A DNA stretch of 64,000 bases, from contig NZ_JAYEZO010000002.1 of NCBI RefSeq assembly GCF_037031285.1, positions 372,001 through 436,000 on the forward strand, in the 5' to 3' direction. The notes below the pieces were generated by a model. It did not search any database. It was given only the letters and a program-made list of their open reading frames with translations, and was not told the DNA's origin. The position numbers and the translations under genes are program-made. Positions within the stretch are counted from its first letter, which is position 1, and every line of letters begins with the position of its first letter. Below are positions 9,063-20,381 of this stretch, in pieces. Origin of the DNA: Halobellus sp. LT62. Lineage in GTDB: Archaea > Halobacteriota > Halobacteria > Halobacteriales > Haloferacaceae.

Positions 9063-9593
9063 TCACGGCATATACCGCACCGAAAGCACGCCCGGCGACG
9101 ACCGCACTTCGACGCGGTTCACGCCGAGACGCGCCGCCCGCGAGAGCAACTGTTCCTCGTCGTCGAGGACGTCGTCGACGGCGGCTTCGGTGTCGTCTTC
9201 CGGGACGGTAATCACGTGGATCTCGCCCGTTCCGGCGCGTTCTTCGAGCGCGAGTCCGCCGACCTCCTGATCTGCAGCGAGCTCTTTCGAGTGAGTTGTC
9301 GGCGGTTCGTCGCTCCGATCGATCGACAGCGATCGACGCGACGACGTTTCGACGAGCTGATAGGAGACGTTCAGCGGCGGGTCGGGGGCGACGACGCCCT
9401 CGACGACGTCGGCGCGTTCGACCCCCGGGTTCGAAGAGAGCGTGTGCACTTGGCCGCTCTCGACGTTTTTCAACACCGCGGAGTCGGACTCGGCGGCGGT
9501 CACGAGGAACGTCCCTTCGATCACTCCCTCGTCGTCGGATTCGGTAGCGACGCCCTGATTCGGTCTATCGAGGTCGCGATCGGCGTCAGTCAT
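9063..9593 (-). CDS. DUF5812 family protein
   Basis: A 176-residue acidic, soluble protein that matches the haloarchaeal DUF5812 pattern: GTFLVTAAESDSAVLKNVES near the start, THSKELAADQEVG and EIHVITVP in the middle, and RVEVRSSPGVLSVRYMP at the C-terminus. The ATG is preceded by a 67-bp gap to the stop of the next gene upstream, so the two may be co-transcribed. The function is unknown. No catalytic motif is evident. Confidence 0.8.
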   Translation of the reverse strand: MTDADRDLDRPNQGVATESDDEGVIEGTFLVTAAESDSAVLKNVESGQVHTLSSNPGVERADVVEGVVAPDPPLNVSYQLVETSSRRSLSIDRSDEPPTTHSKELAADQEVGGLALEERAGTGEIHVITVPEDDTEAAVDDVLDDEEQLLSRAARLGVNRVEVRSSPGVLSVRYMP

Positions 9594-9660
9594 TGCCCCG
9601 TGTAGTCGGTCAGCGCACTTGCGGGTTTCGTCTGATCGTCGCCCGAACGGAGTCGAACCT

Positions 9661-10194
9661 TCAGCCGAAGATACGGTGCGCGAGGGCGACGAGAGCCGCT
9701 CCGGCGAGCGGCACGCTCCAAGAGAGCACGGGCGGAACCGCGTACAGCGCCGCGATAACCGGCGCGAAGGCCCCGCTCGGGGTCGGACGCGTCACGGTTT
9801 CGCCGTCCAGTGCGAACGTCTCCGGCATCGACGCGACGAGGCCGAGATACAGCGAGAGGAGGAAGACGAACCCGGCCACAGAGAGCGCCGCTTCGTGCCG
9901 TGTGGAACTCTCTTCGCCGCGTCGACGGCGGCGGGCGACGATCAGTACGGGAGCGATCGCCGGGAGCACCACGAGGAGCCCCACTACGATGTAGAACGCG
10001 CGCGAGAGCGTGAGCGAACCACCCGGGACGGCGGCGCTCTGACCGATCAGGACGACGACGGCGATGCCGACGAGCAGCGTGATCAGGCCGATCGCGAGCG
10101 CGCTTGCGACGACGTAGCACTTGAACAGCCGCGATTCGCTGGAACGCAGCGCGTAGGGGAACGCCCCGAAGACGCCGTCGTACCCGGATGCCAT
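9661..10194 (-). CDS. Four-helix membrane protein of unknown function
   Basis: A 177-residue integral membrane protein, starting at MASGYDGVFGAFPYAL. An in-frame upstream ATG ten codons earlier is less likely, because this start sits at the family-like FGAFPYA N-terminus. Hydrophobic segments lie at about 25-50, 62-83, 98-117 and 135-175. A cluster of five Arg follows the second segment and should face the cytoplasm. I do not recognise a named family. It is divergent from pgi, with 114 bp between the starts. DUF5812 lies downstream in the same direction. Confidence 0.65.
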   Translation of the reverse strand: MASGYDGVFGAFPYALRSSESRLFKCYVVASALAIGLITLLVGIAVVVLIGQSAAVPGGSLTLSRAFYIVVGLLVVLPAIAPVLIVARRRRRGEESSTRHEAALSVAGFVFLLSLYLGLVASMPETFALDGETVTRPTPSGAFAPVIAALYAVPPVLSWSVPLAGAALVALAHRIFG

Positions 10195-10308
10195 CGGACC
10201 GATTTGGACCCGCGGCGATTTCAACTACGCGGTTGTCGGCCGCTCCGGAGCCGTCACGGCCGTCGCCAGACCGACCGGTTTTTCGTCCGGGACGGTCGTT
10301 GAGGACGT

Positions 10309-11601
10309 ATGTACGTCGACCTCGGCAGCGCGCTCGACGCGACGCCCGGCGTTTCCCGGGAGTCGCTGGAGCGACTGGACGAACAGGTGGCGGTCGCTCA
10401 CGAACGGATACAGACCGGCCGCGACGACCACGAACACGGCTACGAGGCGCTGAACCTCCCCTCAACGGTCGATCTCGACGCTATCCGCGCCGCCGTCGAG
10501 CCGTTCTCTGACGTGGAAGCCATCCTGACCGTCGGCATCGGCGGGAGCGCGCTCGGCGCGGCCACCTTCGCCGACGCGCTCGCGGGGCCGGACGACCCCG
10601 ACGCGTACTTCCTCGACAACGTCGATCCCGCGCACGTCTCGCGGCTCCTCGCTTCGCTTCCGCTCGATCGGACGGTCGTGAACGTGGTCTCTCGCTCGGG
10701 GACAACGGCAGAAACGCTGGCGAACTTCCTCGTCGTCCGCGAGGCGATGGCCGACGCCGGCGTCGACTGGACCGAGCAGACGTTCGTGACGACCGGCGAG
10801 TCGGGCAATCTCAGCTCGCTCGCGGCGAAACACGATCTCCCGTCGCTCGCGGTTCCCGACGGCGTTCCGGGGCGATTCTCGGCGCTCTCGACGGTCGGAC
10901 TCGCCGCCGCGGCGATTCAGGGCCACGACCTCGATGCGATCCGGGCGGGCGCGAGCGAGGCGGTGACGGGGCTCTCCGGCTCGCTGTTCGAGACGCCCGC
11001 GTACGCCTACGGCGCGACGACCTACGCGCTGGCGAACCGCGGTGCGGTGACCAACGCGATGATGCCGTACGCCGAGCGGCTGGAGACGTTCGCCGAGTGG
11101 TTTTCCCAACTATGGGCCGAAAGCCTCGGAAAGGACGGCCTCGGGCAGACGCCGGCGCGGGCGCTCGGCGCGACCGACCAGCACTCACAGCTCCAACTGT
11201 ACCGCGCGGGTCCCCGGGACAAGCTCGTCACGCTGGTCCGACCACGGGAGTACGCCGATCGATCGATTCCCGAGACTGACCTCGACGGGCTGGCGTACCT
11301 CGGCGGCTCCTCGCTCGGCGACCTGCTCGACGCCGAGTTCGAGGCGACGGAGGCGAGCCTCGTCGAGTCGGGCGTGCCCGCGATCCGCGTCGAGATCGAC
11401 GCCGTGGACGAGCGGAGCCTCGGCTCGCTGCTCTACGAGATGGAGGCCGCCTGCGTGCTGTACGGCGAGCTCGCGGCGGTCTCGACGTTCACCCAGCCCG
11501 CGGTCGAGTGGGGGAAGCGCGCGGCTCGCGGGCTGCTCGGCGGCGGCGACTTCGCGGAGGCCGATGCGGTCGACGAGCGGACGAGCCTCGTCGTCGAGTA
11601 G
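10309..11601 (+). CDS. pgi: Glucose-6-phosphate isomerase
   Basis: A 430-residue phosphoglucose isomerase, which interconverts glucose 6-phosphate and fructose 6-phosphate in the cytoplasm. Motifs seen: GIGGSALG, SRSGTTAET (phosphate-binding SIS loop), GVPGRFSALSTVG, and the catalytic QHSQLQLYR segment. The length is that of the archaeal/bacterial short PGI type. In haloarchaea it mainly serves gluconeogenesis and polymer synthesis. A weak TATA-like stretch (ggtttttcg, about 10277-10285) is 28 nt ahead of the ATG, which fits a leaderless transcript. Confidence 0.95.
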   Translation: MYVDLGSALDATPGVSRESLERLDEQVAVAHERIQTGRDDHEHGYEALNLPSTVDLDAIRAAVEPFSDVEAILTVGIGGSALGAATFADALAGPDDPDAYFLDNVDPAHVSRLLASLPLDRTVVNVVSRSGTTAETLANFLVVREAMADAGVDWTEQTFVTTGESGNLSSLAAKHDLPSLAVPDGVPGRFSALSTVGLAAAAIQGHDLDAIRAGASEAVTGLSGSLFETPAYAYGATTYALANRGAVTNAMMPYAERLETFAEWFSQLWAESLGKDGLGQTPARALGATDQHSQLQLYRAGPRDKLVTLVRPREYADRSIPETDLDGLAYLGGSSLGDLLDAEFEATEASLVESGVPAIRVEIDAVDERSLGSLLYEMEAACVLYGELAAVSTFTQPAVEWGKRAARGLLGGGDFAEADAVDERTSLVVE

Positions 11602-12012
11602 TCGCGGTTGCAGTTGATGGCTTACAGTCGGCACCCGCATCGGTGACGTCGTCGGAACGTCTGCCACGTTCCGGTCGTCACCGACAATCCCGTGTCGCTG
11701 TGCCGAACAACCGCAGCACGACACGGGGCTATCGTCAGATCACGGGGACGCTGGTCCCGCCCTCGTATATAAACACTCGCCGTCGTTTGAGCAGGCGACG
11801 GCGACGGGCGATCATCACTTGCCAGCGGTTCGCCGCAACTTCTTTATCCAAGTCCCACGTGTGTCAACGCAACACGAGTGCTGAGGGTACTCGTGATGGT
11901 GAGCCGTGCTTATCCGATCCGAAGTTGGCAAGGGTTAAATGGCTCCCATCCGAACCGGGCTGTAGTATCCCGTGAGAATTTCTTCCCCAACCGACACCCA
12001 CCGCACTCAGAT
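11602..12012 (+). promoter_or_regulatory. 411-bp leader/promoter region of the RNA polymerase operon
   Basis: No gene is seen. The clearest TATA box is gtatataaac at 11765-11774, which would leave a leader of about 215 nt. Weaker candidates are tctttatcc (11842-11850), gcttatcc (11909-11916) and gggttaaat (11932-11940). A 7-bp hairpin, cacgagt/actcgtg, lies between about 11873 and 11895. The region also holds the palindrome annotated at 11689-11727. Which promoter drives rpoH cannot be decided by eye. Confidence 0.5.
11689..11727. repeat. 39-bp palindrome, uninterrupted relative of the outer element at 49885-50007
   Basis: Perfect 9-bp arms cccgtgtcg/cgacacggg enclose ctgtgccgaacaaccgcagca. 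The reverse complement matches, at about 36 of 39 positions, the sequence obtained at 49885-50007 when the 81-82 bp TTTGCAA palindrome is removed from it. It lies between pgi and the strongest TATA box of the RNA polymerase leader. Confidence 0.7.
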
Positions 12013-12240
12013 ATGGTAGACGTAAGCCAACACGAGCTCGTCCCGGAGCACACGCTCATCGATGAGGAAGAGGTCGAGTCGATGCTGACGCAGTACGACG
12101 TCAAGCGCGCGGAACTTCCGAAGATCAAACGGAAGGACCCCGCGATGCCCGACGACGCGGAAGTCGGCGACGTCGTCAAGATCGTCCGCGACTCGCGAAC
12201 GACAGACAAAGCCGTCTCATACCGACTGGTGATCGAATGA
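12013..12240 (+). CDS. rpoH: DNA-directed RNA polymerase subunit H
   Basis: A 75-residue archaeal RpoH (equivalent to the C-terminal domain of eukaryotic Rpb5). It binds subunit A at the jaw. I chose the ATG giving [15 protein letters not shown] because family members begin with the equivalent VPEH segment. The longer in-frame upstream extension is not family-like. The C-terminus carries IKRKDPA and the invariant-looking [20 protein letters not shown]. Its TGA overlaps the rpoB'' ATG by 4 bp (ATGA). It is the first gene of the polymerase operon. Confidence 0.96.
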   Translation: MVDVSQHELVPEHTLIDEEEVESMLTQYDVKRAELPKIKRKDPAMPDDAEVGDVVKIVRDSRTTDKAVSYRLVIE

Positions 12241-13805
12241 ATCGAGAGGACCGACGCGTCGTTTCGAGAGAGTACTTCTCCGAGGAGCGACTGGCAGAGC
12301 ATCACTTCCGCTCGTTTAACAACTTCCTCGAGCGCGGAATGCAGGACGTCGTCACCGAGAAAGAACGTATCGAGACAGATATCGGCGACAAAGAGGGCGA
12401 AGAGCCCGTCTACGTCGAACTCGGCGACGTCCGCATCGAAACGCCTCGCGTCCGCGAGGCCGACGGGTCCGAAGAGCTGTTGTTCCCCCAGGAAGCCCGC
12501 CTCCGCAACATCACCTACGCCGCGCCGGTGTTTATGGAGATGTCCATCGTCCGCGGCGGCGAGGAAGAAGAGGAGATAGTCGTCGACACGACCGAGACCA
12601 AGGTCGGCCGGATGCCGATTATGGTCGGCTCGACGAAGTGCAACATCGCCGGCCTCACCGAGGAGGAACTGATCGAAATCGGCGAGGACCCCGTCGACCC
12701 CGGCGGCTACTTCATCGTCAACGGCTCCGAGCGCGTGCTGATGACGTCGGAGGACCTCGCGCCGAACAAGATCCTCGCCGAGTACGACTCCAAATACGGC
12801 GACGAGATCCAAGTGGCGAAGACGTTCTCCCAGCGCCGTGGCTACCGCGCGCTCGTTCTCTGTGAACGCAACCGCGAGGGGCTGCTCGAAGTCTCGTTCC
12901 CCTCGGTATCGGGCAGCGTGAACTTCGTGACGCTCGTCCGCGCGCTCGGACTCGAATCCGACGAGGAGATCGTCCACCGGGTGAGCGACGACCCCGAGAT
13001 CGTGAAGTTCATGCTCGAAAATCTGGAGGAAGCGGACGTCCAGACCGAGCAGCAGGCGATCGAGGTCCTCGGTGAACGCGTCGCGGGCGGCCAAGGCAAG
13101 AACTACCAGCTGAAGCGGGCGAACTACGTCATCGACCGCTACCTGCTGCCGCACCTCCACGAGGACGGCGTCGAAGACGAAGACGTCCGAATCAACAAGG
13201 CGTACTACCTCTGCCGGATGGCCGAGGCGTGCTTCGAGCTCGCCTTGAACCGACGGGAGTCCGACGACAAGGACCACTACGCCAACAAGCGGCTGAAGGT
13301 CTCCGGCGACCTGATGAAGGACCTCTTCAGAACGGCGCTGAACAAGCTCGCACGCGACGTGAAGTACCAGCTCGAACGGGCGAACATGCGGAACCGCGAC
13401 CTCACGGTCAGCACCGTGGTCCGCTCCGACGTGCTCACCGAGCGGCTCGAACACCCGATCGCGACGGGTAACTGGGTCGGCGGCCGCTCCGGCGTCTCCC
13501 AGCTCGTCGATCGGACGGACTACATGGGCGTTCTCTCGCACCTGCGTCGGCTCCGCAGCCCGCTGTCGCGGAGTCAGCCGCACTTCGAGGCGCGCGACCT
13601 GCACGCGACCCAGTGGGGTCGAATCTGCCCCTCCGAGACCCCCGAGGGACCGAACTGCGGACTGGTGAAGAACTTCGCGCAGGCGATGGAGCTCTCACAG
13701 AACATCGAGGACGAACAGTCGCTCAAGCGCGAACTGGCGTCGATGGGCGTCGAAGGAATTCCCGGTATCGAGGGACCGGCAGCCGGCACACCCGCGGACG
13801 ACTAA
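12237..13805 (+). CDS. rpoB2: DNA-directed RNA polymerase subunit B'' (N-terminal half of B)
   Basis: A 522-residue subunit that corresponds to the N-terminal half of the second-largest polymerase subunit. Landmarks are [19 protein letters not shown] at the start (RPB2 protrusion), [23 protein letters not shown], and [19 protein letters not shown] near the end (fork region). It is split from B' as in other haloarchaea and methanogens. The stop is 4 bp before the rpoB' ATG. No intein is present. Confidence 0.97.
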   Translation: MNREDRRVVSREYFSEERLAEHHFRSFNNFLERGMQDVVTEKERIETDIGDKEGEEPVYVELGDVRIETPRVREADGSEELLFPQEARLRNITYAAPVFMEMSIVRGGEEEEEIVVDTTETKVGRMPIMVGSTKCNIAGLTEEELIEIGEDPVDPGGYFIVNGSERVLMTSEDLAPNKILAEYDSKYGDEIQVAKTFSQRRGYRALVLCERNREGLLEVSFPSVSGSVNFVTLVRALGLESDEEIVHRVSDDPEIVKFMLENLEEADVQTEQQAIEVLGERVAGGQGKNYQLKRANYVIDRYLLPHLHEDGVEDEDVRINKAYYLCRMAEACFELALNRRESDDKDHYANKRLKVSGDLMKDLFRTALNKLARDVKYQLERANMRNRDLTVSTVVRSDVLTERLEHPIATGNWVGGRSGVSQLVDRTDYMGVLSHLRRLRSPLSRSQPHFEARDLHATQWGRICPSETPEGPNCGLVKNFAQAMELSQNIEDEQSLKRELASMGVEGIPGIEGPAAGTPADD

Positions 13806-13809
13806 AACG

Positions 13810-15639
13810 ATGGCTCAGGCACAACGAGAGGCGAAAGTCTACGTCAACGGCAGTCTGGTCGGGACGCACCCCGATCCCGAACAGCTCGCAGAACAGATCC
13901 GAGAGGCGCGGCGTCGCGGCGACGTCAGCGAGATGGTGAACGTCTCGGTGAAAGAGCGCACCCGCGAGGTCATCGTCAACGCCGACTCCGGCCGCGCGCG
14001 CCGACCGCTCATCGTCGTCGAGAACGGCGAGCCGCTCCTCGGCGACGAGGAGATCGAAGCGGTCACCGAGGGCTCCCTAGAGTTCGAGGATCTCGTCGAC
14101 CGCGGCTACGTCGAGTTCATCGACGCCGAGGAAGAAGAAGACATCTACGTCGCCGTCGACGAGGACGAAATCAGCGACGAGCACACCCATCTCGAGATCG
14201 ACCCGCAGCTGATCTTCGGGATCGGCGCGGGGATGATCCCGTACCCCGAGCACAACGCCTCCCCGCGGATTACGATGGGTGCGGGGATGATGAAGCAGTC
14301 GCTCGGAATCCCGGCGGCGAACTACCGCATCCGTCCCGACACGCGACAGCACCTGCTGCACTACCCGCAGCTGTCGATGGTCAAGACGCAGACCACCGAA
14401 CAGATCGGGTTCGACGAGCGCCCGGCGGCGCAGAACTTCGTCGTCGCCGTGATGTCGTATGAGGGGTTCAACATCGAGGACGCGCTCGTGATGAACCAGG
14501 GCTCCGTCGACCGCGCGATGGCCCGCTCGCACTTCTTCCGGACGTACGAGGGCGAAGAGCGCCGATATCCCGGTGGTCAGGAGGACCGCTTCGAGATGCC
14601 GAGCCAAGACGTCCGCGGTGCGCGCGGGGAAGACGCGTACACGCACCTCGACGAGGACGGCCTCGTCAATCCCGAAACCCGAGTCGACGAGAACTCGGTT
14701 CTCCTCGGGAAGACCTCGCCGCCCAGATTCCTCGAAGAGCCCGACGATATGGGCGGGCTCTCCCCGCAGAAGCGTCGGGAGACCTCCGTCACGATGCGCT
14801 CGGGCGAATCGGGCGTCGTCGACACCGTCACCCTGATGGAAGGCGAGGACGGCTCCAAACTGGCGAAGGTGTCGGTGCGCGACCAGCGGATCCCGGAACT
14901 CGGCGACAAGTTCGCGTCTCGACACGGTCAGAAGGGCGTTGTCGGCCACTTGGCTCCCCAAGAAGACATGCCCTTCACCGAGGAGGGGCTCGTCCCCGAC
15001 CTCGTGTTGAACCCGCACGCGCTCCCCTCGCGGATGACGGTCGGCCACGTGCTGGAGATGCTCGGCGGGAAGGTCGGCGCGCTCGAAGGACGTCGCGTCG
15101 ACGGCACCGCCTTCCAAGGCGAATCCGAGGACGAACTCCGCGGCGCGCTCGAAGACCACGGGTTCAAATCCTCCGGCAAGGAGGTGATGTACTCCGGCGT
15201 CACCGGCGAGAAGATCGACGCCGAGATCTTCGTCGGGACGATTTTCTACCACAAGCTGTATCATATGGTGAGCAACAAGCTGCACGCCCGTTCGCGCGGG
15301 CCGGTGCAGGTGCTCACCCGTCAGCCCACCGAGGGGCGCGCCCGCGAGGGCGGCCTCCGACTGGGCGAGATGGAGCGCGACACCGTCATCGGCCACGGGG
15401 CCGCGATGGTGTTGCAGGAACGCCTGCTCGACTCCTCCGACAAGGAGACGGTGTACATCTCCGCGGAGACGGGGATGGTCGCCGTCGAGGACCGCGGACA
15501 GCGCCGAATCTACGACCCCGTCACCGGCGACGAGGACGACATCCACGAGATCGAGATCAGCTACGCGTTCAAGCTGCTGCTCGATGAGATGATCGCGCTC
15601 GGCATCCGACCACGGCTGGACCTCCAAGACGCGGTCTGA
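13810..15639 (+). CDS. rpoB1: DNA-directed RNA polymerase subunit B' (C-terminal half of B)
   Basis: A 609-residue C-terminal half of subunit B. It holds the hybrid-binding domain and wall. Motifs include [17 protein letters not shown] (about residue 217), [15 protein letters not shown] (about 368, nucleic-acid contacts), [15 protein letters not shown] and [11 protein letters not shown] (about 510). Together with the preceding gene it makes one bacterial-type beta-like subunit. It starts 4 bp after rpoB'' and ends 22 bp before rpoA'. No frameshift or intein was found. Confidence 0.97.
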   Translation: MAQAQREAKVYVNGSLVGTHPDPEQLAEQIREARRRGDVSEMVNVSVKERTREVIVNADSGRARRPLIVVENGEPLLGDEEIEAVTEGSLEFEDLVDRGYVEFIDAEEEEDIYVAVDEDEISDEHTHLEIDPQLIFGIGAGMIPYPEHNASPRITMGAGMMKQSLGIPAANYRIRPDTRQHLLHYPQLSMVKTQTTEQIGFDERPAAQNFVVAVMSYEGFNIEDALVMNQGSVDRAMARSHFFRTYEGEERRYPGGQEDRFEMPSQDVRGARGEDAYTHLDEDGLVNPETRVDENSVLLGKTSPPRFLEEPDDMGGLSPQKRRETSVTMRSGESGVVDTVTLMEGEDGSKLAKVSVRDQRIPELGDKFASRHGQKGVVGHLAPQEDMPFTEEGLVPDLVLNPHALPSRMTVGHVLEMLGGKVGALEGRRVDGTAFQGESEDELRGALEDHGFKSSGKEVMYSGVTGEKIDAEIFVGTIFYHKLYHMVSNKLHARSRGPVQVLTRQPTEGRAREGGLRLGEMERDTVIGHGAAMVLQERLLDSSDKETVYISAETGMVAVEDRGQRRIYDPVTGDEDDIHEIEISYAFKLLLDEMIALGIRPRLDLQDAV

Positions 15640-15661
15640 CCACTCACAACCCACTCACACA

Positions 15662-18595
15662 ATGTCAATGCAGACACCCAAAGAGATCGGTGCCATCCAG
15701 TTCGGGCTGATGGACCCGGAGACGTACCGAGACATGTCCGCGACGAAGATCATCACCGCGGACACGTACGACGACGACGGTTACCCAATCGATATGGGGC
15801 TGATGGATCCCCGACTCGGAGTCATCGACCCCGGGCTCGAGTGCCGGACCTGCGGGTCGCACTCGGGATCGTGTAACGGGCACTTCGGCCACATCGAACT
15901 GGCCGCACCCGTCATCCACGTCGGTTTCACCAAGCTCATTCGACGACTGCTTCGCTCGACGTGTCGGGAGTGCGGTCGGCTCTCGCTGACGCCGGAGGAG
16001 CAAGACGAGTTCCGCGACGGCCTGCAGCGTAACGAGGAACTCGGCGAGGACTGGACAGACGTGCTCAAGGCCGCCGTCCGACAGGCGCGGAAGGCGAGCC
16101 GCTGTCCGCACTGCAGCGCACCGCAGCACGACATCAAACACGAGAAGCCGACCACCTACTACGAGGTCCAAGACGTCCTCGCGGGCGATTACTCCGAGCA
16201 GATCGCCTCGGCGATGCAGCCCGACCCCGACGACGAGGACGACAGCGGCGTCTCCCCGAGCGAGCTCGCCGAGGACTCCGGACTCGACCTCAGCCGCGTG
16301 AACGACATCCTCTCGGGCGAGTTCCGCCCCGTCGGCGAGGACCGAAAGAAGCTGGAGAAGGCCCTCGATGTCGACCTCACCGAGGAGGACATGAACAAGC
16401 TCATGCCCTCGGACATCCGCGACTGGTTCGAGGACATCCCCGACGAGGACATCGAAACGCTCGGAATCGACCCCAGCCGGTCGCGACCCGAGTGGATGAT
16501 CCTCACTGTCCTGCCAGTCCCGCCGGTCACCGCGCGGCCGTCGATCACGCTGGACAACGGCCAGCGCTCCGAGGACGACCTCACGCACAAGCTCGTCGAC
16601 ATCATCCGCATCAACCAGCGGTTTATGGAGAACCGCGAGGCCGGCGCGCCGCAGCTGATCATCGAGGACCTCTGGGAGCTGCTGCAGTACCACGTTACCA
16701 CCTTCGTCGACAACGAGATCTCGGGCACGCCGCCGGCGCGACACCGCTCCGGTCGCCCGCTGAAGACGCTCTCACAGCGCCTGAAGGGCAAGGAGGGTCG
16801 CTTCCGCGGTTCGCTGTCCGGAAAGCGCGTGAACTTCTCCGCGCGGACCGTCATCTCGCCGGACCCGACGCTCTCGCTCAACGAGGTCGGCGTCCCAGAG
16901 CGCGTCGCCCGCGAGATGACCCAGACGATGAACGTCTCCGAGCGGAACCTCGGCCGCGCCCAGCAGTACGTCCGGAACGGCCCCGAGGGCCACCCGGGCG
17001 CGAACTACGTCAAGCGTCCCGACGGTCGCCGACTGAAGGTGACCGAGAAGAACTGCGAGGAGCTCGCAGAGAAGATCGACGTCGGCTGGGAGGTCAACCG
17101 GCACCTGATCGATGGCGACATCGTGATCTTCAACCGGCAGCCGTCGCTGCACCGGATGTCGATTATGGCCCACGAGGTCGTCGTGATGCCGTATAAGACA
17201 TTCAGACTCAACACCGTCGTCTGCCCGCCGTACAACGCCGACTTCGACGGCGACGAGATGAATATGCACGCGCTGCAGACCGAGGAGTCGCGGGCGGAGG
17301 CCCGCGTCCTGATGCGCGTCCAAGAGCAGCTTCTGAGCCCGCGCTTCGGTGAGAACATCATCGGCGCGATTCAGGACCACATCTCGGGCACGTACCTGCT
17401 GACCAACGGCAATCCCGAATTCACCGAGACGCAGGCGCTGGACCTGCTGCGGGCGACGAGCATCGACACGCTCCCCGAGCCCGCCGGCGAGGACGGAAAC
17501 GAGCCCTACTGGACGGGTCAGCAGCTCTTCAGCGAACTTCTCCCCAACGATCTCAATCTGGAGTTCACGTCCTCGGCCGGCGACGACGTGGTGATCGAAG
17601 ACGGACAGCTCATTTCGGGCACCATCGACGAGGACGCCGTCGGCGCGTTCGGCGGCGAGGTCGTCGACACGCTCGCGAAGGTGCACTCGAAGACGCGCGC
17701 TCGCGTGTTCGTCAACGAGGTCGCGTCGCTGGCGATGCGCGCGATCATGCACTTCGGGTTCTCGATCGGGATCGACGACGAGTCGATCCCCGGCGAGGCC
17801 AACGAGCAGGTCGACGAGGCCATCGCGAGCGCCTACGACCGCGTCCAAGAGCTCATCGAGATCTACGAGGCCGGCGAGCTGGAATCGCTCCCGGGTCGGA
17901 CGGTCGACGAGACGCTCGAAATGAAGATTATGCAGCAGCTCGGCAAGGCCCGCGACTCCGCGGGCGAGATCGCCGAGGACCACTTCGCCGACGACAACCC
18001 GGCGGTCGTGATGGCACGCTCCGGCGCGCGTGGGTCGATGCTGAACCTCACGCAGATGGCCGGCTGCGTCGGCCAACAGGCGGTTCGCGGCGAGCGGATC
18101 AACCGCGGCTACGAGGGCCGCACGCTCAGCCACTATCAGCCGAACGACCTCTCGGCGGAGGCGCACGGCTTCGTCGAGAACAGTTACCGCGGCGGCCTCA
18201 CCCCCCGGGAGTTCTTCTTCCACGCGATGGGCGGCCGCGAGGGGCTGGTCGACACTGCGGTCCGGACGTCGAAGTCCGGGTACCTGCAGCGTCGGCTGAT
18301 CAACGCCCTCTCCGAGTTGGAAGCGCAGTACGACGGCACCGTCCGCGACACGTCGGGGACGGTCGTCCAGTTCGAGTTCGGTGAGGACGGCACCTCTCCG
18401 GTGAAGGTCTCCTCCTCGGAGGACAACCCGATCGACGTCGAGAACGTCGCCGATCGCATCCTCGACGCCGAGTTCAGTTCCGAAGAGGAAAAGGCGGAGT
18501 TCCTTGGTCGCAAGGAGCTCCCGACGAACATCTCCGAGTACGCCGGTCCGGGGCTTGACAAGGCAGGAAGTCTGGAGGTGGAGTCCGATGACTGA
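15662..18595 (+). CDS. rpoA1: DNA-directed RNA polymerase subunit A' (N-terminal part of A)
   Basis: A 977-residue large catalytic subunit. The N-terminal clamp has zinc ligands in [17 protein letters not shown] (about 61-77). A second zinc-type CREC ... CPHC pair is near 105-150. The catalytic Mg-binding loop [12 protein letters not shown] is near residue 525. Between about 180 and 270 there is an acidic, helix-turn-helix-like insert ([19 protein letters not shown]) of the haloarchaeal type. The start is at [10 protein letters not shown], 22 bp after rpoB'. The stop overlaps rpoA'' by 8 bp. Confidence 0.97.
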   Translation: MSMQTPKEIGAIQFGLMDPETYRDMSATKIITADTYDDDGYPIDMGLMDPRLGVIDPGLECRTCGSHSGSCNGHFGHIELAAPVIHVGFTKLIRRLLRSTCRECGRLSLTPEEQDEFRDGLQRNEELGEDWTDVLKAAVRQARKASRCPHCSAPQHDIKHEKPTTYYEVQDVLAGDYSEQIASAMQPDPDDEDDSGVSPSELAEDSGLDLSRVNDILSGEFRPVGEDRKKLEKALDVDLTEEDMNKLMPSDIRDWFEDIPDEDIETLGIDPSRSRPEWMILTVLPVPPVTARPSITLDNGQRSEDDLTHKLVDIIRINQRFMENREAGAPQLIIEDLWELLQYHVTTFVDNEISGTPPARHRSGRPLKTLSQRLKGKEGRFRGSLSGKRVNFSARTVISPDPTLSLNEVGVPERVAREMTQTMNVSERNLGRAQQYVRNGPEGHPGANYVKRPDGRRLKVTEKNCEELAEKIDVGWEVNRHLIDGDIVIFNRQPSLHRMSIMAHEVVVMPYKTFRLNTVVCPPYNADFDGDEMNMHALQTEESRAEARVLMRVQEQLLSPRFGENIIGAIQDHISGTYLLTNGNPEFTETQALDLLRATSIDTLPEPAGEDGNEPYWTGQQLFSELLPNDLNLEFTSSAGDDVVIEDGQLISGTIDEDAVGAFGGEVVDTLAKVHSKTRARVFVNEVASLAMRAIMHFGFSIGIDDESIPGEANEQVDEAIASAYDRVQELIEIYEAGELESLPGRTVDETLEMKIMQQLGKARDSAGEIAEDHFADDNPAVVMARSGARGSMLNLTQMAGCVGQQAVRGERINRGYEGRTLSHYQPNDLSAEAHGFVENSYRGGLTPREFFFHAMGGREGLVDTAVRTSKSGYLQRRLINALSELEAQYDGTVRDTSGTVVQFEFGEDGTSPVKVSSSEDNPIDVENVADRILDAEFSSEEEKAEFLGRKELPTNISEYAGPGLDKAGSLEVESDD

Positions 18596-19832
18596 GGAGT
18601 ACGAGCACGTCGACGACGACATCGAGGCGATCGTTCAGGACCACAACCTGCCGGAGAGCCTCACACATCGCATCTACGAGACGATCGAAGACCGCGGCGG
18701 CGTCGACCTCGAACAGGCCGACGAGATCGCCCAAGCGATCTCCTCGCGCTACGAGGACTCCCGCGTCGAGGCGCACGACCCCGTCGGCACGGTCTCGGCG
18801 CAGTCGATCGGTGAGCCCGGAACGCAGATGACGATGAACACGTTCCACTACGCGGGCGTCGCCGAGATCGACGTCACACAGGGGCTTCCCAGACTGATCG
18901 AGCTGGTCGACGCGCGGAAGACGCCCGACACGCCGATGATGACGGTCCACCTCGAAGACGAGTACGCCGAGAACCGCGAGCGCGCCCACGAGGTCGTCTG
19001 GCAGATGGAGGCGACGAAGATCCTCGCGCTCGGCGACATCTCGACGAACGTCGCGGATATGATCGTCCAGATCGACCTCAACGAGGACACGCTCGCCGAG
19101 CGGTGGCCGACCGTCGACAGCGTCGACACCGTCGCCCAAGAGATCACCGAGACGATCGAAGACGCCCTCGGCGTCGACACGCGGCGATCGGAGACGCTCA
19201 TCGAGTTCGGTCCCGACCAGCCCAGCTACCGGCGGCTGCTCCAGCTCGTCGAGGAGCTGCGAGACATCGTGTTCAAGGGCTTAGAGGACATCTCCCGCGT
19301 CGTCATCCGCAAGGAGGACAACGAGAAGACCGACGGCGAGGAGTTCGTGCTCTACACCGAGGGATCGGCCTTCGGCGACGTGCTCTCGATCGAGGGCGTC
19401 GACGCCACGCGCACGACGAGTAACAACATCCACGAGGTCTACCGCAACCTCGGCGTCGAGGCCGCCCGCGAGACCATCATTAACGAGACGATGGAGACGC
19501 TGAGAGAGCAGGGCCTCGACGACGTGAACATCCGTCACCTGATGCTCGTCGCCGACATTATGACGAACCGCGGCGAGATCGAATCGATCGGTCGTCACGG
19601 CATCTCCGGCTCGAAGGACTCCGTGCTCGCCCGCGCCGCGTTCGAGGTCACGGTCAACCACCTGCTCGACGCCGCAGTCCACGGCGAGGAGGACGACCTC
19701 GACGGCGTCATCGAGAACGTCATCGTCGGCAAGCCTGTCTCGATCGGGACCGGCGACGTCGACCTCCGGATGGGGTCGATCGAGGCCGACGGCGGCACAG
19801 CCGACATCGAACTCGAACCCTCGGACGACTGA
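18588..19832 (+). CDS. rpoA2: DNA-directed RNA polymerase subunit A'' (C-terminal part of A)
   Basis: A 414-residue C-terminal part of the largest subunit, with the trigger loop and cleft. The segment [30 protein letters not shown] (written here as [17 protein letters not shown] then [13 protein letters not shown]) is the trigger-loop region. [21 protein letters not shown] lies near residue 320. The ATG giving [11 protein letters not shown] was chosen because it overlaps the A' stop by 8 bp, the usual haloarchaeal arrangement. The longer frame only translates the end of A' in another frame. nusA begins 3 bp after the stop. Confidence 0.96.
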   Translation: MTEEYEHVDDDIEAIVQDHNLPESLTHRIYETIEDRGGVDLEQADEIAQAISSRYEDSRVEAHDPVGTVSAQSIGEPGTQMTMNTFHYAGVAEIDVTQGLPRLIELVDARKTPDTPMMTVHLEDEYAENRERAHEVVWQMEATKILALGDISTNVADMIVQIDLNEDTLAERWPTVDSVDTVAQEITETIEDALGVDTRRSETLIEFGPDQPSYRRLLQLVEELRDIVFKGLEDISRVVIRKEDNEKTDGEEFVLYTEGSAFGDVLSIEGVDATRTTSNNIHEVYRNLGVEAARETIINETMETLREQGLDDVNIRHLMLVADIMTNRGEIESIGRHGISGSKDSVLARAAFEVTVNHLLDAAVHGEEDDLDGVIENVIVGKPVSIGTGDVDLRMGSIEADGGTADIELEPSDD

Positions 19833-19835
19833 GCG

Positions 19836-20258
19836 ATGCGGATCACCCTGTCGGACGAGGCGCGCCGGTTCATCGCTCGCTTTGAGGACGAGACGGGCGC
19901 GACGGCCCGCGACTGCCTCGTCTTCGAGGAGCGGGTCGTCATCCTCGTCGCCGCGGGGGAGATGGGCTCGGCGATCGGCCCCGGCGGGAAGCACGTCCGC
20001 GCGGTCGAGGAATCAATCGGGCGCGACGTCGAACTCGTCGAGGACGCCGACACCCCGTCGGCCTTCGTCGAGAGCGCGCTCGCCCCGGCGGCGGTCCGGC
20101 ACGTCACGCTCTCCGAGCAGGGCGGCGAGCGGATCGCCTACGCCGAGGTCCCCGACGCCGACCGCGGCGTCGCCATCGGCTCCGGCGGGAAGAACATCGA
20201 GACCGCGAGGACGCTCGCCGAGCGGCACTACGAGATCGACGACATTCAGTTGACGTAG
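19836..20258 (+). CDS. nusA: NusA-like KH-domain transcription factor
   Basis: A 140-residue archaeal NusA made only of two KH RNA-binding domains, without the bacterial N-terminal and S1 domains. The two GxxG loops are visible: GSAIGPGGKHVR (about residue 46) and GVAIGSGGKNIE (about 110). It probably binds nascent RNA and acts in elongation or termination with the polymerase encoded just upstream. It starts 3 bp after rpoA'' and appears to be the last gene of the polymerase operon, because a perfect hairpin follows. Confidence 0.93.
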   Translation: MRITLSDEARRFIARFEDETGATARDCLVFEERVVILVAAGEMGSAIGPGGKHVRAVEESIGRDVELVEDADTPSAFVESALAPAAVRHVTLSEQGGERIAYAEVPDADRGVAIGSGGKNIETARTLAERHYEIDDIQLT

Positions 20259-20267
20259 CCGCTCGAT

Positions 20268-20311
20268 CGGTCTCCGGAGCGTCGTCGAAAGAGACGACGC
20301 TCCGGAGACCG
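20268..20311 (+). terminator. Perfect 19-bp hairpin after the RNA polymerase operon
   Basis: A 19-nt left arm (20268-20286, begins cggtctccggagc) is exactly complementary to the right arm (20293-20311), with a gaaaga loop. It begins 10 bp after the nusA stop. A T5 tract follows at about 20353. Classical archaeal terminators depend on T tracts rather than hairpins, so this could instead protect the mRNA 3' end or be a dispersed palindrome. Confidence 0.5.
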
Positions 20312-20381
20312 CGAGCCGTTCCCACTTCCGCTCTCGCGGCCGCACCCCACACTTTTTGCGTTCGTCGCTGTCTGTCCGGCC

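Noticed and set aside
11910-13604. 564-codon open frame antisense to rpoB''
   Set aside because: It is a shadow of a strongly conserved polymerase gene. There is no start context and no motif.
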